Origin: Capitulum mitella
Lineage: Eukaryota > Arthropoda > Thecostraca > Pollicipedomorpha > Pollicipedidae
Assembly: GCA_030062745.1 (NCBI GenBank)
Contig: CP099844.1
Location: 3,873,481 to 3,937,480, forward strand
Direction: 5' to 3'
DNA length: 64,000 nt
Part shown: piece by piece, positions 1-12,040 of the stretch
Layout: each line of letters begins with the position of its first letter
Position numbering within the stretch: position 1 is the first letter of the stretch
Position numbers and translations under genes: made by a program
The notes under the pieces: generated by a model
What the model saw: only the letters and a program-made list of their open reading frames with translations
What the model was told of the DNA's origin: nothing
Databases searched by the model: none

Positions 1-360
1 TTCAGCTAGTCTGCAGGTCTCAACTGAAGTGCTAATTCTGTTTTTGCGGAAAAAGGCTATACATTCTCTTTATAAAATTCTGGTCAAGCGTGACCAGCAT
101 ACCGCAAAACGGCCATCTACAGGCCTTGCAGTTCTGCGAACATGGTAGTAAGTACCGAACATTTGTAAACGTATATTAGCCAGTCAGCCCTGACCAATGT
201 GGCAGCTCCACAGGTCGGGCTGATATGCGCATCATAGCCGTGATGAGTGCCGTTTCCAACAACTGACTGCGATACGGACCGAGTGCCGCTTACCGCAGGC
301 GATACCTGCCAAACATCGAAGCGCAATCTGCTGGTCTCCGGGGGCAAGCGAGGTGCTTCC
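1..360. other. Intergenic, no feature seen
   Basis: Mixed-composition sequence. The short open frames on both strands have no recognisable domain or coding character. Nothing is supported here. Confidence 0.5.
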
Positions 361-1690
361 GCGGCACCGTTTTCAGGAGCCAGCCGGTGCACTTTCGAGA
401 ACCCGCGCCCATTCGCGCGCGCACTGCAACGGTGCGGCGCGCTGCTACGTCCCCACGAACGAGATGGTCGGTCGGGTTGCAGGTGTCACGGCGTTGTAGT
501 CCAGTGCTCAACAGCGGTGATGACACCTACGGTTACCTGCACCACCGCCTGCCTGCGCTCATCTGCTGTAACGCTGCGGCCCGCGGTCTGTCCGCCTATA
601 CCGGGACTCCTCAGGGGTGGCAGTCTCCTGGGGTCCCCCTCTGCGGCCGTGGGATCGTCTGCAGCGGTGTGAGCGGGACGCGGCCGCACGTGCGCCCGGA
701 GACACGCCTAATGGTCTCGTCTGCGTAACTGGAGCCCAGGCCAAATACACCCTCCGGCTGATACCCCCTCGCGCGGGCGGCCGAGGAAGGCCCGCAAGAG
801 CGCATGATAAGCTGCGGACGGCCTGCCCCGAGCGGCCCGGGCGAGAAGGCTCCGACGAGAACGTCTGGCGCCCGGCAGATTTCGCGGAAGAGCCAACGGA
901 CGGCTGGTCAGAAGGCTCTCAGGAGATCTCAGCGCCGCACTCGACACGAGTGGAGCACGCATCGGCGAGCGGCATCGCCAATTCGCCCGGCCAGTTCAGA
1001 CCGTCCGAGCGCAGCGTGTTCCGTCAAGGTGGCCAACAGCTCATCGAGGCTGCTGCAAGTTCAGTCTCCGAAGTGCGTTCTCGAAAATCCGTCTGCAGAG
1101 ACATCTGAAGTTCTGCCACGAGATCACGCGTTAAACACGTCTTGCCATTCTGACGGGCACTGCCAGTCGGCAGCGTCCTGCGGTCGGTTCGACACGGCCG
1201 CGGCGGTGGCAATGTCGGCAGCGGCAGCCGCGGCGTTCCGGCTCGTGGCCGTGTCGCCGCGCTCCAGCTCGTTGGACGCCTCCGGCGACGCGGTCTTGAC
1301 ACAAATGGGCCGCTCCGCGCCGCACGGCCAGGTCCGGAGACCCTGAGGCGACCCGCGGCGGTCTAACGACATTACTGCCGTAATCAGCGCCAGTAGCGGC
1401 TCCGGTGCCCTACGGAGTACCGCCGAATAATCGTGTTAGCCCCGGCGACCGACCGACGGCGACACAGGCGGACACGTTCCGCCGCGACGCCCGTGGACCG
1501 TCTCTAAGTAGCCCCCCCCCCCTCCCCGGGAGCCGGATCCACTCGACAGAAGCGGCGGACCCGGCCGCGACTGATCGGCCGACGGCTCCGGCCGCAGGCG
1601 GCCCGTTCCGGAGCCGTCTGGAGCCGGTTCGGCCGACTGGCCGCCGCCGCCGCCGCCGCCGCTGCTCAGTACCGACCGGGACCCGATTTG
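360..1690. other. CpG-rich island 1
   Basis: A long GC- and CpG-rich block with many CGG/CCG-type trimers, a C-run near 1512-1522 and a pure CCG run near 1641-1664. Open frames of up to 180 aa occur in several frames at once on both strands, which is expected where stop codons are rare. None shows a recognisable domain. It could be an unmethylated promoter or enhancer island or simply a GC-rich segment; the sequence alone cannot separate these. Confidence 0.6.
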
Positions 1691-1726
1691 TCAGGCTCTA
1701 ACCGTCCTCCACGGACCACATAGTCC

Positions 1727-1920
1727 GTATCTGCAGCCGGTTCGACAGCATATTTAGGTAGTAAAATGACCTCTGGGTAAGTATCTGTGTCAGGTTCGCC
1801 AGAATATTGCGGCATTCAAATGACCTACCGATCGGTATCTGTGCCCGGTTTGCCAATATGTTTATGCGGTAAAATGACCTCTTGCATCCGTATGCGTACC
1901 CAGTTTGCCGGCATTTTCTC
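1727..1920. repeat. 54-bp tandem repeat, about 3.7 units
   Basis: The heptamer GTATCTG (GTATGCG in the last unit) recurs at 1727, 1781, 1835 and 1890, giving periods of 54, 54 and 55 bp. Each unit also holds a GGTTYGCC-like block and, in the first three, AAATGACCT. The units are diverged, so this is an old minisatellite. Because 54 is a multiple of three, the minus strand is open across the array (1698-1928) with an 18-residue periodicity starting RSF. I do not call it a gene. Confidence 0.8.
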
Positions 1921-1929
1921 TTGAGCACT

Positions 1930-3160
1930 CAGCAAGCGTTGGCTGACGATTGTTTGTAGCGTCTGGGTTGGTATGGATTGCCCGTATTTTGTTTTGGCTA
2001 ACTAGGTTTTGTGAGTCTGGTCAGTGTCTCTTTCGGCTCACCAGCACATGAAGAGGCAACGATGCAGGAAGCGAAGACAGAGAGGGGGCAGCTGCCCCCC
2101 CCCCACTTTTTTGAAATTTAGCCTTAATCCTATGGGCGCTGAATGGACAGAACTGGTCCGAAGTTTCCCGCGTCCCCGTGAGTGGAGCTATTCAGTATCT
2201 CTATGAAGTTGGTCAGCATATATTTATGCACGCAATTAATCACTGCAAATATTGCGTTTTCCGGTATCTGCCAAGGTTGTCAGTACGAGTGCATTTTATT
2301 GGCACATGCATTGGTAAAGTCCGCACGAGTACAAAGCTGACTTCATTCGTATGGCATGCGGTAGTGTTCGGAGGAGGGCAGCCTGATTCTGTTTCTCCGA
2401 CTGAACCTCGTCAGTATGATGCACAGCGTGTGATGCGCTGAACTGCTCGCTTTGTTTTGCTGTAGCCGGTTGATTGTGATGGATGATTCAACAACGGGCA
2501 GTAACACATTATAACAAATGTCAGAACCGGGGAGCTAGTTGGTTACTTAGTCGCAAAGGCTCGGCTTTTTATCTTTATCTCTTGAACGAAACAGATCAAG
2601 GTTAACTCAGCAACGCAGTGGAAGAGGATGAGGCGCTAAATTACGTTTGCCATCAAACGCGTCACGTTCCATAGCGTGATCACCTCCGTCAATTCCGCCA
2701 TCATCACAATGTCCGCACATCTCAGCCTTCTTGACAGGCCATCAGTCAGATGATCTGCCACTACTAACAGATCGCAGACAAATTGCCAGTTTCGCCAAAC
2801 TGGCCAGGCGTGTAGCTCGTGAGCAAAATCTCTGCATTGGTATTCACAATACTTTTAAAAGCTCGAGAGACGGTGCTCAGCTTTCATGTAAATGATGCAC
2901 AAATTGTCTGTTGGCTCGCGAGCCGCAATGCAGAAGTGCCAAAATGTCAGATAATGTTCACTGTGAGCGCTGTGGCTCACATGACGACCTAAGACCGACA
3001 TGAGAAACTGTGTCCACTGGGAATGTTTCTCTGGGAGTTGGCTCTGTTGTTCAAGTCTGGTTTGTAGCAAGACTTCACCTTCCCGTGGCACTGGTGGGAG
3101 AGGTTGGGAAACAAAGAAACCCTGACACTGCAGAAGTCATAAAACATGACTTCATGCCAC
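1930..3160. other. Intergenic, with a GC palindrome and C-run
   Basis: Mostly plain AT/GC-balanced sequence. Around 2085-2106 there is a G5-CAGCTG-C5 palindrome running into a longer C-run, a pattern often seen at ends of degenerate repeats. No coding unit or RNA gene is evident. Confidence 0.5.
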
Positions 3161-3164
3161 CGAT

Positions 3165-3218
3165 TTGCGTTCAACAAATCGGGGTCTGCAGTCTCACACC
3201 CCGATTTGTTGAACGCAA
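3165..3218. repeat. Perfect 21-bp inverted repeat, 12-nt spacer
   Basis: The left arm at 3165-3185 begins TTGCGTTCAACAAATC. It is exactly reverse-complementary to the right arm at 3198-3218, with a 12-nt spacer between. It can form a 21-bp stem. It lies about 160 bp from a tRNA-like sequence and could be part of a SINE body or a recent local inversion-duplication. No protein function is implied. Confidence 0.85.
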
Positions 3219-3369
3219 CTCCAGGCCTTGCACAGAGTGGCGAGATAGTGATCGCCGTCTGGAATCCGGATGAATGCAGGAGCCAAACTTTTCCATGATG
3301 CACGACTTCCGCCATGGGTGACGGGCATCGCAATCATGGGAAAAGGTAATGCGTTGTGAGAAAAAGCGT

Positions 3370-3460
3370 AACCGACTTCTGAGCCCCGCCTGGATTCGAG
3401 CCAGCGACCCCGGAACGACTGTCCAGCTCCATAACCGCTGGACCACGCTGGCTGCAGAAC
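3370..3460 (-). repeat. tRNA-like SINE head (degenerate)
   Basis: On the minus strand an A-box TGGTCCAGCGG is followed about 42 nt later by the B-box-like GGCTCGAATCC. Between them a D-arm (TCC/GGA) and a 5-bp anticodon stem (CTGGA/TCCGG) can be drawn. The T-stem has four pairs plus one mismatch. The acceptor stem is degenerate and position 33 is A rather than T, so this is not a functional tRNA. It is best read as the tRNA-derived head of a SINE or a tRNA pseudogene. I did not find a second copy in the window. Confidence 0.5.
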
Positions 3461-5400
3461 TCCGCCGCCTGTTCGTAAAGCAGACGAATAAAGTGAGGTC
3501 ACGGTATTTAAAATTATATCCACCGCTTCGCTCAAAATATGCAGATCATTGAACTGCATAATAACTTGGGAAGAACGTTATCATTCAGAGATGGAGGACG
3601 CTAAAAAGTAGCTGTTCCTCAGACATCACAAATCCTGCCACCTTGCATTTACCCAGATCCACTTGTTCTGTTTGTGTACGTCACGAAGGCAAACAGAAAT
3701 GTTTCGCATCGACAGCGTCGATAATAAAATTTCTGGTCTATAAGAAATCTACATTTTTTCTTGCCTCGAGCTGAGTTGGAACTCATAAAGCTGGCCGATG
3801 TACGGGCCTATAGACCTGGTTTTGCCATTGGAAATCCATGCGTCACCACGGACTGTCAACAGACAGCTACAGATCGACTGGAAACACCTGGTGACAGTAA
3901 GACATGTTTCCCGCCAAAACGAATTTTTGGGCATCGAGTCCGAGTCGTCGCCATGAGAAACAAGGCCACGTTAAAACATCCTGGGTTACTCTGAATAGCT
4001 GAAGCCACCATGCCAGAAGAAATGTAACACCAGGACTCTAATGGAAGTCCTTACAACGTTGTCGGCCAAATATCGTTCTCCGGTCATGGGCCCATTACCG
4101 TCACCAAATGTTACGTTTTCTGAGTCATTTCTGTTTACCACGGTGTCCGCACATCCGTAGGATTTACTACCTCTGCCTGGCAATTGCAAACGTCCATAAA
4201 TAGGCCAATAGCAGTTGCAAAGGTCCGGCGAGTATCCCACACCATACCCAGTTCAATCCGTTACGTGGGCCGCTGCTAACGTGACGCCTCAGCTGAAGAC
4301 CAAGAGACCTCCCGGAGATCAGATACGCCGATCCGGCGACCGCACGGTCTGCGCAGCGCTCGGCTCAGCGGCCGCGGACCATAAGGCGCCAGCGCTTGTG
4401 CAAGTCATTGCATGTGATTAATCCGAAAAGCTCCATCTAAACAAAGGTGAAAAGACCAGCACAAAAACGGTAAACGCGGCAACGCTTCCATTAGGCCCGC
4501 GAGAAAAGGTAAACATCACCTGGCCCCTCCTTCCGTCGTTAGGGCAGTTAAAGCCCTTTTTGTCGCAGAGCGTTAGTTCTTTTTACCAGCAGACACCAGA
4601 CGCGTCTCCGTCAATGTTCGCCTACACCTGTGAATGGGCGTGAGCGCGTGCGAGCGAGTGTGCGCACATGCACACAGAACGCACGCACCGGTGCCTTCTT
4701 GTATTTAGATGGAAACTCGCTACGGTTAGCGGTGGATGTCTGTTAGACCTGAGGATTCGCAAGCATTTTGGGGTTCAAATCTTAAGATGGGTGGATTTGG
4801 ATGCACCGAAATTTCAAAATCTTTAACGCCGTGTAGTTCCTATTTTTTAACCGACTTCTTTGGTTTTTGGCCGACTGTTCTCAACGCTTCTGCTAGTGAC
4901 CCATTTCTAACTTGGGGAAAAAATGAGAGGGACGTTGGTACCAGTCTGTGTCGGTGACGAAGTTTTGTTTTGTTTCGTTATTGTTTTTATTTTTTTCGAG
5001 ATATGTGGAAAGTATGTGACAAGGAGGGCATGGCAAGTACCGTAACCTTTCCCATAAATGCTTGCTTGTGCGTGAAATAGATCTTTCACCTAGCAACAAG
5101 CTAACAATCGCGTCGAGTATGAAGTCCTTGCATGGTGGTGGCGGAGCAAACCCAGTAACCACAACAGTTTGGTCCAGCAGTAACTAAGGCAATGCAATAA
5201 AACGCAGTAGGAACGAATCAGTCCGATGCGGCGCCGACATGCACGTGCTATTTTTAGTTTATTGGAAGAAAAGTTGAGCCAAAAGCATATTTCAGTACAT
5301 TTATTAGCAAATTTAAATGATGGTTTTCAGGATATGACTGTTTTTGGGGTTCGAACCTGGTTTTCAAAGTTCGAATTGTCGTTTTCAGGATTCGAGGATT
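3460..5400. other. Intergenic, no feature seen
   Basis: AT-leaning sequence without a recognisable gene. A short CG/CA-alternating stretch lies near 4635-4690. At 5335-5420 there are several TTCGAA-containing direct and inverted short motifs just before the next island. Confidence 0.5.
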
Positions 5401-5409
5401 CGCCAGATT

Positions 5410-5900
5410 CGAATCTTCTCGAAGTGACGGCGACAGTCTCGGCTGGAGCGGCGCCCGGCCGGCGGAGAGGCGCCGTCGCCGGTGACGGCTGCGTCGTGTC
5501 GCCCTCGTCAGGCGCGCGTCACGCGTCACGCGGCGCGCGGCCAATCCATCCGGGCGCTGAGCCGCCGCCTTGTTCGCCGCCGCCTGGAAGGCGAGCTAAC
5601 GAGCGGCCACCGTGGCGGAACGCTGCGGCCGCCGCAGCCGCGGCTGGCGCAGCTGTCCTCCCGGCCGGCAGCGCCGAGCCAGGTGAAAAGTGTGTCACCG
5701 CCGGGGAGCCAGATCAGAGGGCGGCCTCCCGAACGCCGCGCCCCGGCCGCGGCGACCGGTGGCCTCCGATGGATGAGCACTGGCCGAACTTGGTCGTCCG
5801 AGCGGTTCAGATAAGGCAGTCGACGGAGAGCAGGCTGTCGAACTGGACTGGTCAGCCGAGACGTATCGTGCCTCTCCTCCCGCCCCCCAGATCTAGGGCG
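5410..5900. other. CpG-rich island 2
   Basis: An abrupt rise in GC and CpG after 5410, with GCGCGTCACGCGTCACGCGG-type repeats and CCG-rich blocks. A 225-aa frame crosses it on the plus strand, but several other frames are open too and the translation is Arg/Pro/Ala-rich, as expected from composition. No domain is recognised. Confidence 0.55.
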
Positions 5901-6540
5901 TAATACCTCCTGTTTCTACCGCTCTCTCGCTCCTAACAGACTCTTCCACTTTCCTTTTTCGTCAGTCTCTTTCGATTTTCCTTCTCCTTACAGCGCAATC
6001 CGCTCGTTGTTGCTGAATTTCGTATGCCAGATCTCGGGAACAGTTAACAGCGTTTATCGGTCCTCAGTTTCAGTATTTTTACATGGCGCCAAAAGCGCCC
6101 TCTCTGCGACCGTCGCCCTGTGACAGGTCGGCCCTGTCGAGGAGCTCTCCCTCGGGGTGCCGTAGACGGACGTCAACCCGTCAAACGAGGAGCGGCTTGT
6201 CTGTTTCCGTTTGCGTGCCGTGCCTAATGCCCCACGGGATCGCGGATTTGCAACAAAACACTGGCAGCTAACCCCGGCCAACTCGGCCGGCGCTCTTCCG
6301 CTGCGACACAGCGTAAACTCGGCGGGCAAGCTGCTGACGCCTCGAATTCGCGGCGGAAGCCTTATCAGTGAGACCATACTCCGTTTGATCGGGCACATGC
6401 TCAACGTCAAACGCCAAATTTGAGAGCCGTCACCATCGAATAATACTGATCTGCCTAGGTTTGCGTCCCGTGCCGAATGCATTGCGTGGCACAGACGTTC
6501 TACGCAAGCGAACAGTACAGATTTCAGCAATCGCCCCTCA
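5900..6540. other. Intergenic, moderately GC
   Basis: A pyrimidine-rich tract near 5905-5990 is followed by moderately CpG-rich DNA. A 329-aa minus-strand frame spans 6054-7043. Its residue composition follows GC content and I recognise no family. Confidence 0.4.
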
Positions 6541-7020
6541 GAAAGCATGTTGACGCCTGTGATCAGGTCCGACGATGGTCCCCTGGCGTTCGCCCTCGGC
6601 GGTTCCTGCCGGTCTCGCCGGCCGCCGCGCCGCTCGCCTGAGCCGGGTCTGGCGGCCAGCAGGCCGGCGCGTGGCGGCCGCGCCAGCCGCCGCTGACGCG
6701 GCCGCGGCGCGCCGGTGACGCCGCGGCTGACAGACGGCACGCAGCCGCTGCCGGCCGGCCCCTCTCGGCGACCGGGCCGATTTATGGCCGCGAGAAACTC
6801 GGACATGGCCAGGTGGCGCCGGCCCGCCGTAAATCGCTCCGGACGGCGACAACTGCGGCGCGGCGCCGCTAATTGCGCCGCGCCGGCCGGCGGCCCGTTG
6901 CCGGGTCGCTTCGCCGTCCTCCGGTCGATCTGCCGTCGTGAAAACCCTGCCGTTTTCGGTGCCTGGACCCGCTCTCGGTGCGCGTATCTCGGGCGTTGTC
7001 GTCTCCGGCTCGCCAGCACT
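6540..7020. other. CpG-rich island 3
   Basis: A very GC-rich block (6560-6960) built of GCC/GGC modules. It is interrupted by AT cores such as GGCCGATTTATGGCC near 6775-6789 and GCTAATTGC near 6868. The embedded homeodomain-like AT cores in otherwise pure GC DNA resemble regulatory islands. Regulatory function is inference. Confidence 0.55.
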
Positions 7021-7229
7021 CCGTTTCTAGACCTCCCACACACCAGTCACCTCCGTTTCTCGCCAGCCTCCGTTTGTCTTTGTTCTTCAGACGAACTTTG
7101 CTTTGAACAGGGTCGCCCGTTGCACGTCTCCTGCATGTCATTTAACAGCAGTATACATCCGCTGGAGTTGAACCACGGGTGCTTCAGCACGGGCGCTGCA
7201 ACACCTCTGGCTCAAACAGCTGGAGCTCT

Positions 7230-7400
7230 CGCAGCTCACGATCAGGGCGGGCCCACGTCGCCGCCGCACGCACGCACGGCCAAGTTCCGGCCGCGCGCAG
7301 ACTCCGGCCGGCTCCGGCCCCGGCGTCACGCGTGCGGGCAGCGCGTGACGGCGTCACGAGGGCCGCGCCGGCCGACGGCACGCACCGAGTCCCGCTGACT
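7230..7400. other. CpG-rich island 4
   Basis: A short GC-rich block rich in GCGTCACG and GGCCG motifs. It contains the palindrome listed separately. Confidence 0.5.
7344..7358. promoter_or_regulatory. CGTGACG-G-CGTCACG palindrome (CRE-like half sites)
   Basis: A 15-bp palindrome with one central base holds two facing TGACG half-sites of the type bound by CREB/ATF bZIP factors. It lies in a CpG-rich block. Such motifs also arise by chance in GC-rich DNA, so function is unproven. Confidence 0.25.
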
Positions 7401-10150
7401 GGCTTCTGCAGGGTGTCTAGAGTTCTGCGTCTGTTGGCGGCGCAGAGGCCGCCATTACTGCAGCGAACGCCAGGACAGGATGCCGTCACTGGGGCTTGCG
7501 AGGATTCGGCCGCCGCCGGTTTTGAAACAAGTACGAGTTCATGCAAAACAAAAGGAGTAGGAGCGGGACCGACGTTATCACGCGACGTGTGGAAGAAAAG
7601 CCACCAACGACCCGATTTTAACAAATCGGCGAGCGTTTTTTCCAGCGTAGGTCCCACCGGATCCGAGGCCGCGAAACGCTCATGAAGGTTCGGAGGAACG
7701 ACACTTTCGCTTTTTACGATTTTTACCTTTTGTCTTGTTTTTACCAGCGGCGCACGAACTGAGACTGGCGCGCCGTATCTGCAACGCCCCATTGACAGAT
7801 GAAACGATCTGGGCCCATAAAGCAACAGTTCAGATATCCAGAGGTGTGTCAACTATTCTCAGTGCCTTCTTCGACGGAACGGCGACGAATGCCATGTAAA
7901 ATCGCCACGTTCTGTAAGGAAAACGCAGTGATCTGCATGCCGGCCTCAAAAACGGTCCATCAAACAGAACGCAAGCCATTACGTAAATGATGAAGGCACT
8001 TATCTGAAGCGAGTGCCATGCAGCTTGAAATTCCTCTCGCCAGCGCTCCAGCAATAAACGAGTGGCACGTTCCGCAGAAGAGTTCCGCCAGACGTGTCGG
8101 AGAGCTATGGCTGCATATTTCACCGGAACGCCGGCGATGTGGTCCGTGTCAACCGCGCGTGGGCAGTGGCTTTCGCAGAATTAACTCGTCACTCTCCACA
8201 GTCAAAATGCCGGACGGACGGTCGTCAGCGGACGTAAGCAGGCACGTCGTCCCCGAATTCTGCGGACAAACAGACGAAACCGTCCGCTGTCCGTGAGGCG
8301 CCGGGCTTCGGGAGGCTCTTCGGGAGGCTTCCTCTCGGCAGAAAAGGCAGCACGGCCGAGATTGCATTTTTCAGGCCGGTCGTTTCGTCTCAGCTCGGGC
8401 AGTGTGATTCGGGCGAAGTGCCAAGAGTCGTGGCACCGCGGCCATCAATGAGAGAATGCATTCAGACATTTTCCCGTCCGTTTTCTCGTTCATTTCCTTC
8501 ACGCGTGACGCGGGCTGTTTTCTTTTCTGTCAGGCGACGTGTACGGGGAAGCTCAACACCACAGGTCAGGGGCAATTAGAATACCTGGCGCGCCCATCGT
8601 TGGCGTAATGTACGACGTCGCGGGAGCGGCCAGTTTTGCCCGTCTCCCTCAGACAGCTGAAGGTCCGAGCCCCCCCCCCCCCGGCTGTGCTACTCGCACC
8701 AGGGACTCGAAAGTCGGAAACCGTTTGAAAAGGATGTCAATTCCTCTGCTTTACATTACAATCTCCTAACGAGACGCCCACGCACAGAATACGATCGGCG
8801 GCCGGTGCGCGCCCGCATATTCCGATACAATCAGCCCAACATCATTTCACGCCAAAGGGCAAATTTTATCAATTGCTCTTGTTTTGCTACCACTAGACGC
8901 ATAATAAAACAATACTGGCTCAGGCCATAGGGAACATTAATTGTTTTCCCGTATAGGCGCAGTGATCTGAAAATTTATATTTTACGAACAACGATGTACT
9001 AATCTCGCTTTGGTATTATATGTATATATGTATAAATACATATGTATTACTTTCCATTTACTGATGCACATTTTGCACGAACCGACTCAATCAACGCACA
9101 GATCGATGCCTTATTTAATTAGCATCAGAGTGATACAAAATGTTTATGTTTTGACGAGCTCTGCGGTTTTAGAGATAAAAAGAAGTGTGGGGCCGGGCGC
9201 CGGCCGCCGCGCGGCTGCTGGGAGCGGGCCCACATCAAAGGTCGATACAAGGCCTAATCACGCCGGAGAACAGAAGCGTGGTTAACGAGTCCACAGGATC
9301 GCAGCCAGCGAGCTCCGCAGCTCCGGAGCTAGAGAAAAACGGAGGGGGTCCGTGGGAATCCTCAACAAATCGATTGCTAGCGTAAGTCACCAATGGCGTG
9401 GTCGCTGGAATGCGATTACGTCATGAAATGTCTATAACGCAATATATCACAAAAGCCTAACTGAAAATAGTTTGTTTTCCATGGGTATTGTTTTTTTCAT
9501 GGAGTTTGTTTTTCATGGATTCATACCAATGAAAATTACGCCAGGTAAGAAAACCGGTCATCACAGTAATGTCTGACTTTATTCACGGCTATGGTGATGT
9601 CTATGGATTCCGCAATTCGCTTTCTCTCAAGTAAACAAACACTATATCATAATGAAGGAACAGGTGGTACGTAAGTAACATGCGCAACAAAAAACTTGTC
9701 TCATACCATGTCTTCCAAATTTTACGTGCACGAGGTGTTGGTTGGCAGTCGTCGTCCTTGACATCGTCCGGCCTCATCGCTTATGGTTCACCTAGTTACG
9801 CGCCCCGACCTGTGCGATCCCATTCACTGATCGATTACCCAAATCAATAAGTGCTGAAGATTGTAGTCATATGCGTATGAGTTATCGGGAGCCGGGCGCA
9901 TGAGCCGAGTGGAAGTCACGCCTGGGATCCGAACAATGCTTTCGTCTGCCCATAGAATGCTGAGATGTCCGCACCAGCATTCATTGAATCTCTAACGTCT
10001 CGGAACTGTTTCCAGCAGGCCGCGAGCACAATGGGCCTTGGCTCATCTAGATGGGCTCTTAGACCCATTGAACCGTGCTCCCAAAGTGGAGTCATGTCCA
10101 ACAATGTCGGCGGCTGCTGTCCGCGAGGACAGTTCCGCGAAATCCCACAA
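7400..10150. other. Intergenic, no gene recognised
   Basis: Moderately GC DNA to about 8450, then AT-rich. It holds a C-run near 8672-8684 and a small GC patch at 9190-9235. Short TATG/TATA-rich sequence lies at 9015-9050. Open frames (up to 222 aa, minus strand, 7184-7852) have no recognisable domain. Confidence 0.45.
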
Positions 10151-10159
10151 CAAGCGCCG

Positions 10160-10450
10160 CGCTCAACCAGACTCCGGTTGAGATTGCGCCGGCCATTTGA
10201 ACGGCGCGTAACTCAGCGTGACGCCTTGCTCCGGTCGGGGCACTCGCCTGGAAATCCGCCGCCCCGAGGTCGGCCGGCCGCCGCGCCGGCGCCGCGCCGC
10301 TGCCATTCGGCCGACCGAGACGCGGACGCCGCCGCCGGGCTCCCGTCGCCGCCGACGACATCGCTCTTCGTCGCCGAACGCGGCCGGTGGCGTCGGCGGC
10401 GGCGGTGCAGCCTGATCCCCCACAGCCCCGGGGCATCTGAGCGACGGGGA
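10160..10450. other. CpG-rich island 5
   Basis: GC-rich block with GCC/GGC repeats and an AT core within GGCCATTTGAACGGCG near 10190. Several overlapping frames are open. No gene is recognised. Confidence 0.55.
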
Positions 10451-11700
10451 GCCGCGAAAACCGACGCGCGGGGGTTGATCGCTTTCCCTCGCGCAGTTAA
10501 TGTTGTGAAGTTCGCAGCATAAATTCCGAACTACCGCGTCAGGCCCATGATGGGGGAAGACAACACACATACTTGTCGTTGTCTTATTGCTTGTTCTTCG
10601 TAAACAAATGACCGATCCGGAAAACATGCAAGCTAGCAATTTTTTCTTCGTTTTGTTTTCGGCGCCTGTCCAATCAAATATGTCAGCAATGAAATGCATC
10701 GCGTTGTGTGGCGTCAGTTACGAATGAGTGCCATTTCGAAAGCCATAAAATAAAATGAGCATCATAACTCAGACCGCTGTTTTCTATTCCGATCGTCTAT
10801 TTAGACTGAGCAATGCCAGAATATACCCAACGCCATGATATATGTCGTTGAAAATCCAGGGTAAAAACATGCAGGCGCGCAAAATCACCATGCGGAAAGC
10901 ATAACATGATTCCTAAGACCTGTTCCAATTTCGTTGGGCAAGTCAGGCCATATCACCAGCTCAGCAATACGCAGGTATAATCGCGTACACCGGAAACAAC
11001 AAATTAAACCGGACGGAAAATAATGGCAATGTCATTCCGCTTTCCCTTAATTAATTAAGTTTTTGATCGTCGCTATTTGCTGCCATCTGGGGGACAATTC
11101 TAGGCGACGCACAATTTATCCTGTAATAGAGCAAAGTTCTGGGTCTGAGACGCCATCTACACTTACAGCGTTCTTTTGAATGAAATGCACCAAATACTTC
11201 GTACGGCCAAGTTACGAGGTTGATGGAAACGATAAAGTTATCTCTGCTATGGCTTGGGAAAATGGCTTGAAACAAGTTTAACCCCATATTTCGGACCCCT
11301 GGCGGGTTGGGAAGGCGCTAGAGAATATAAGTCAGGTTTGGCTCGTCATGGTGCCAGCACGGCTCCACACTAGTCCACAAATAGCTCAATGAACTAGGTC
11401 TAGAACTGGTGAACATGCACTGAATTCGGGAGTGAAAAGAAAATGACAGTTCATGTGTCGCTTCACCTATTTTACGAGTAGTTGCAGCTGTAGTAACAAA
11501 TGTTAAGCCTCATATTTTCGGTGTCTTTTCGCATGCTTAGTGAGGAAACAAACAGACTAAATGTTAATCTTAGTAGCTTAGTGACGTCATACGAGCCACA
11601 TTAGTCGAGCCTGTCACTGTCCTTCCCTGGGCGGGTGTCAGACGACGTGATGTTCTGCGATTTCACGGCTGAACAAATCACTGTCTGGGCCTTCCATACA
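10450..11700. other. Intergenic, no feature seen
   Basis: AT-rich, no repeated structure seen and no convincing coding frame. Confidence 0.5.
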
Positions 11701-12040
11701 GTCTCAGACAACAGCTGCTTCCCCAGCTGGCTTCAGCAAGACCGGCGCCACAAGAGCGACAGGGAGCCTCTTCCGCGAGCGGTGACGCACCTCGCCGGGG
11801 TGTGACCGAAACCCCGGCCGACGGCTCGGCAGCGGCGACAAATGCCGCCGCTGGGGTGATAAACATAACTGCCTGTCGGAACACAGCAGGCAAACATTGT
11901 GTGTCTTGGCAGATCTGACATTTGGCAGGGCCGGCCAGGCTCGCCCCGCTGAATCGCTGCACGGCCCGCAGGTGGCACTTCCCGGGGCGGAACGCCGCCA
12001 GTCCCGAGAGGCTGCAGCGGCGCAGTCCACGCCGCCTGAA
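11700..12040. other. CpG-rich island 6
   Basis: GC-rich block with overlapping open frames on both strands. No family recognised. Confidence 0.5.

Noticed and set aside
5226-5903. 225-aa plus-strand frame and, similarly, the 224-aa frame at 57243-57917
   Set aside because: Both cross GC islands. The second even runs into the retrotransposon tail, which shows it is not a natural gene.
6054-7043. 329-aa open frame on the minus strand
   Set aside because: It lies in CpG-rich DNA where stop codons are rare. The opposite strand is also open for 227 aa, the composition is Arg/Ala/Pro-rich and no domain is visible.
9895-9950. GAGCCGAGTGG sequence resembling a tRNA D-arm
   Set aside because: No anticodon or T-arm can be drawn downstream.
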